Part shown: piece after piece, positions 61,380 through 64,000 of the stretch
Layout: every line of letters starts with the position of its first letter
Position numbering within the stretch: position 1 is the stretch's first letter
Assembly: GCF_001998825.1 (NCBI RefSeq)
Contig: NZ_MLHG01000012.1
Span: 37,439-101,438, forward strand
DNA from: Rodentibacter mrazii
GTDB taxonomy: Bacteria; Pseudomonadota; Gammaproteobacteria; Enterobacterales; Pasteurellaceae
DNA: 64,000 nucleotides
Direction of reading: 5' to 3'
Program-made: the position numbers and the translations under genes
Notes under the pieces: generated by a model
What the model saw: the letters and a program-made list of their open reading frames with translations, nothing else
Databases searched by the model: none
Told to the model about the DNA's origin: nothing

Positions 61380-62867
61380 ATGGTTGCTAAAAATCAAACT
61401 GCACAGACTGAGAAGAACGTTCAGACAACAAGTTTACTTGATCAGGTGATGGAGCAAACTCGTTTTAAACCGGAAAATGAAGATTATAGTATTGCACAAC
61501 GTGGTATTGCAGAGTTCATTTCTGAAATGCTGAAATCAGATAGCACGGACACTGTTGTGAATAAAACATTAATCGATGAAATGATTGTTCGTCTTGATGA
61601 AAAGATTAGTAATCAAGTAGATGAAATCCTCCACAATGATAAATTTCAAGAAATGGAATCTGCGTGGCGTGGTTTAAAGTTGCTTGTTGATCGCACAGAT
61701 TTTCGTGAAAACATCAAAATTGAAGTATTAAATGTCAGTAAAGAAGAACTACTTGATGATTTTGAATATGCAACTGATATAACACAAAGTGGTTTATATA
61801 AGCATGTTTATTCTGCTAATTATGGTCAATTTGGTGGAGAGCCGGTTGCTGCGATTGTAGGAAATTATACGTTTACCCCATCTGCTCCAGACATCAAATT
61901 ATTACAATATGTATCTTCTGTTGGAGCGATGTCTCATGCGCCGTTTATTTCTGCAGCAGGTCCAGAGTTTTTTGGCTTAGATAGTTATGCCTCTTTATCT
62001 GAAATTAAAGAAGTCAAAGATATTTTTGAGGGACCTCGTTATGCAAAATGGCGATCTTTAAGAGAGTCTGAGGATTCGAAATATTTGGCATTAACTATGC
62101 CTCGTTTTTTATCTCGTTTACCTTATGATCCTATTGAAAATCCGGTTAAAACCTTTAATTACCAAGAAGGTATTAATGGTAAACATGATAACTATTTGTG
62201 GAGTAATGTTGCATTCTTAATGGCTTCAAAAGTTACAGATAGTTTTGCTAAATATCGTTGGTGTCCAAATATTATTGGTCCGCAAAGTGGCGGTACTGTT
62301 GAAGATCTTCCAGTGCATTTATTTGAGTCATTTGGTCAACTTCAAGCTAAAATACCAACAGAAGTATTGATTACAGATCGTAAAGAATTTGAATTGGCAG
62401 ATGAGGGATTTATCCCTTTAACGATGCGTAAAGGAAGTGATAATGCTGCGTTTTTCTCTGCAAATTCTGTACAAAAACCTAAAAAATTCCCTAACACAGA
62501 AGAAGGGAAAGCGGCAGAAACAAATTATAAACTTGGTACACAGCTCCCTTATATGTTCATTGTTAACCGCTTGGCACACTACTTAAAAGTGTTACAACGT
62601 GAACAAATTGGTTCTTGGAAAGAACGTCAAGATCTTGAAAGAGAATTAAATGTATGGTTGAAGCAGTATGTTTCTGATCAGGAGAACCCACCTTCGGAAG
62701 TTCGTAGTCGTCGTCCCTTACGTTCTGCGAAAGTTGAAGTTTCGGATGTGGCAGGTGAACCAGGTTGGTATAAGGTTTCTTTATCAGTTCGACCGCACTT
62801 TAAATACATGGGAGCTAGCTTTGATCTCTCCCTTGTTGGTCGATTAGATATTGATAATAACAAGTAG
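61380..62867 (+). CDS. tssC: T6SS contractile sheath large subunit TssC
   Basis: A 495-residue sheath protein. Family segments include FQEMESAWRGLKLLVDRTD, YGQFGGEPVAAIVGNYTF, FDFLSRLPYDPIENPVK-like RFLSRLPYDPIENPVKTF, and the C-terminal WYKVSLSVRPHFKYMGASF. An uptake-signal core (GACCGCACTTTAA) lies inside its coding sequence near 62791, encoding RPHFK. Confidence 0.96.
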   Translation: MVAKNQTAQTEKNVQTTSLLDQVMEQTRFKPENEDYSIAQRGIAEFISEMLKSDSTDTVVNKTLIDEMIVRLDEKISNQVDEILHNDKFQEMESAWRGLKLLVDRTDFRENIKIEVLNVSKEELLDDFEYATDITQSGLYKHVYSANYGQFGGEPVAAIVGNYTFTPSAPDIKLLQYVSSVGAMSHAPFISAAGPEFFGLDSYASLSEIKEVKDIFEGPRYAKWRSLRESEDSKYLALTMPRFLSRLPYDPIENPVKTFNYQEGINGKHDNYLWSNVAFLMASKVTDSFAKYRWCPNIIGPQSGGTVEDLPVHLFESFGQLQAKIPTEVLITDRKEFELADEGFIPLTMRKGSDNAAFFSANSVQKPKKFPNTEEGKAAETNYKLGTQLPYMFIVNRLAHYLKVLQREQIGSWKERQDLERELNVWLKQYVSDQENPPSEVRSRRPLRSAKVEVSDVAGEPGWYKVSLSVRPHFKYMGASFDLSLVGRLDIDNNK

Positions 62868-62875
62868 TTATTTTT

Positions 62876-63292
62876 ATGGGATTTTGGGATAGGATTAAAG
62901 CAGCACCACAAAATATTGATGTCATTAAGCGAAAGACTGAGGCTGAAATTGTTAGTGATTTAATCCGTTCAATAAAAAAGAACATAGAACTAGTACTAAA
63001 TTCAAAAGAAGGGTGTACGTTATGTGCACCCGATTTTGGTTTAAAAGACTTTAATGACGCAACTGCGACAACGCATAGCTTGAGTCAGACCATTATTTCA
63101 GATATTCGATCAAGTTTGGATCGTTATGAACCTAGAGTTCGGATAACAAGAATAGAATATATTCCCAATATATATGATGTACTTCAACTTAATTTCCGAA
63201 TCACTTGTATTGTGTTATTAAGGCAAAAAAATGAACTAACCGAGTTAAATATTATTCTTGATAGTTCAAATAAGAAATTTAAGGTTGTGTAG
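62876..63292 (+). CDS. tssE: T6SS baseplate protein TssE (gp25-like)
   Basis: A 138-residue baseplate wedge protein with the gp25-like region SIKKNIELVLNSKEG, FGLKDFNDATATT and SSLDRYEPRVRITRIEYI. It starts 8 bases after tssC and directly abuts tssF. Confidence 0.9.
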   Translation: MGFWDRIKAAPQNIDVIKRKTEAEIVSDLIRSIKKNIELVLNSKEGCTLCAPDFGLKDFNDATATTHSLSQTIISDIRSSLDRYEPRVRITRIEYIPNIYDVLQLNFRITCIVLLRQKNELTELNIILDSSNKKFKVV

Positions 63293-64000
63293 ATGTCTTT
63301 GAAAGAGTTTTTTAGAGCTGAATTAGATTTTCTTAAAAAAGATGGTCAGCATTTTTCAAAGAGCTATCCACATTTATCCCGTTTTTTATCTGATGACATA
63401 ATTGATCCTGAAGCCGAAAGAATTATTGAATCTTTTGCATTTTTGACAGCTCGTTTAAAAGAAAAATTAAAAGATAATTTACCAGAGATTACTCAATCTA
63501 TGATTCAGCTTCTTTGGCCAAATTATCTTCGTCCTTTACCTAGTTGTGCAATATTAAATTTTCAACCGAAAGAAAGAGCAATCAGTACAAAGCATGTTAT
63601 ACCAAAGGGGACGTTTGTTTCATCAAAACCTGTTGACGGTACAGCTTGTCAATTTCAAACAACGATGGATGTTGCTGTTTATCCATTAGTTTTAAACCAT
63701 GTAAATGGTACATCCGGTACTGAGTCGGCGATAATTGAATTAGATTTAGAAAATATAACAGATGGTGACTTTTCATCATTACAATGTGATGAATTATCGT
63801 TTTATCTCTCGGGTAGTGATTATAGCGCATTGACTTGTTATCAATGGCTTTTTAATTATTTAACAAAAATTTATGTAAAATCAGGAGATAAGTTAATTCA
63901 TCTTCCTCTTGGTATCATTAGTTCGATAGGCTTTGATAAAAATGAATCACTTATTCCTTATCCGGATAACGGATTTGAAGGATATAGATTAATACAGGAA
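63293..64000 (+). CDS. tssF: T6SS baseplate protein TssF (partial)
   Basis: The first 236 codons of TssF, running off the right edge. The start MSLKEFFRAELDFLKKDGQ abuts the tssE stop. Family features are FSKSYPHLSRFLSDDIIDPE, ERIIESFAFLTARLKEKL and LLWPNYLRPLPSCAILNF. The remaining T6SS genes (tssG, tssH and the membrane complex) must lie beyond the window. Confidence 0.93.
   Translation, partial: MSLKEFFRAELDFLKKDGQHFSKSYPHLSRFLSDDIIDPEAERIIESFAFLTARLKEKLKDNLPEITQSMIQLLWPNYLRPLPSCAILNFQPKERAISTKHVIPKGTFVSSKPVDGTACQFQTTMDVAVYPLVLNHVNGTSGTESAIIELDLENITDGDFSSLQCDELSFYLSGSDYSALTCYQWLFNYLTKIYVKSGDKLIHLPLGIISSIGFDKNESLIPYPDNGFEGYRLIQE

Overview
The window is a contiguous piece of a Pasteurellaceae chromosome. 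The Haemophilus-type DNA uptake signal core AAGTGCGGT and its complement recur throughout, both inside genes and as inverted pairs after genes. Gene content and order (era-rnc-lepB-lepA, lgt-thyA-tadA, crp-slmA-dut-coaBC-radC-rpmBG-mutM, pilABCD-coaE-yacG, exbBD-tonB/bcp/dapA/bamC) match Haemophilus and Aggregatibacter. A type VI secretion (T6SS) cluster and an Nrf nitrite reductase locus fit Aggregatibacter or a non-influenzae Haemophilus. Genus and species are inference.

Layout. 1-7866: sialic acid uptake and catabolism, with nanE-nanK-siaR leftward and siaP-siaT-nanM rightward from a shared control region, followed by a PTS EIICB of the GlcNAc type. 7867-8316: an unassigned structured-RNA candidate. 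8317-13977: crp and housekeeping genes, including radC with a competence-type CRP-S site. 14260-15771: a GT9-like glycosyltransferase. 16235-24876: nrfABCD, then heme-lyase type nrfE/dsbE/nrfFG and a flavoprotein. 24985-34540: era-rnc-lepB-lepA, grcA, ung, tadA, thyA, lgt, a TauE-type permease and rppH. 34541-35048: a gene-free stretch with several DnaA-box matches and a very AT-rich end. 35049-41936: ampD, the competence pilus operon pilABCD with a CRP-S site, coaE, yacG, a GNAT gene and rhlB. 41973-52383: tonB-exbD-exbB behind a Fur-like site, bcp, dapA, bamC, arfA with a terminator inside its coding region, trmO, menA, rraA and a DASS transporter.

52522-64000: T6SS. tssB-tssC-tssE-tssF run rightward. 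PAAR, vgrG, a DUF4123 adaptor, a VasX-like pore-forming effector and a candidate immunity gene run leftward. The effector reading frame is broken by an in-frame TGA and, further on, by a one-base frameshift. The adaptor has lost an in-frame start codon for its N-terminal extension. The downstream membrane protein, a possible immunity gene, is intact.

The points I rate highest are the doubly interrupted VasX-like effector beside an intact partner, the adaptor with an unusual extension, the unassigned RNA at about 7996-8182, the DnaA-box cluster, the terminator inside arfA, the two CRP-S sites, and a perfect palindromic repeat that supplies a gene's stop codon. I saw no tRNA, rRNA, CRISPR array or intact insertion sequence.
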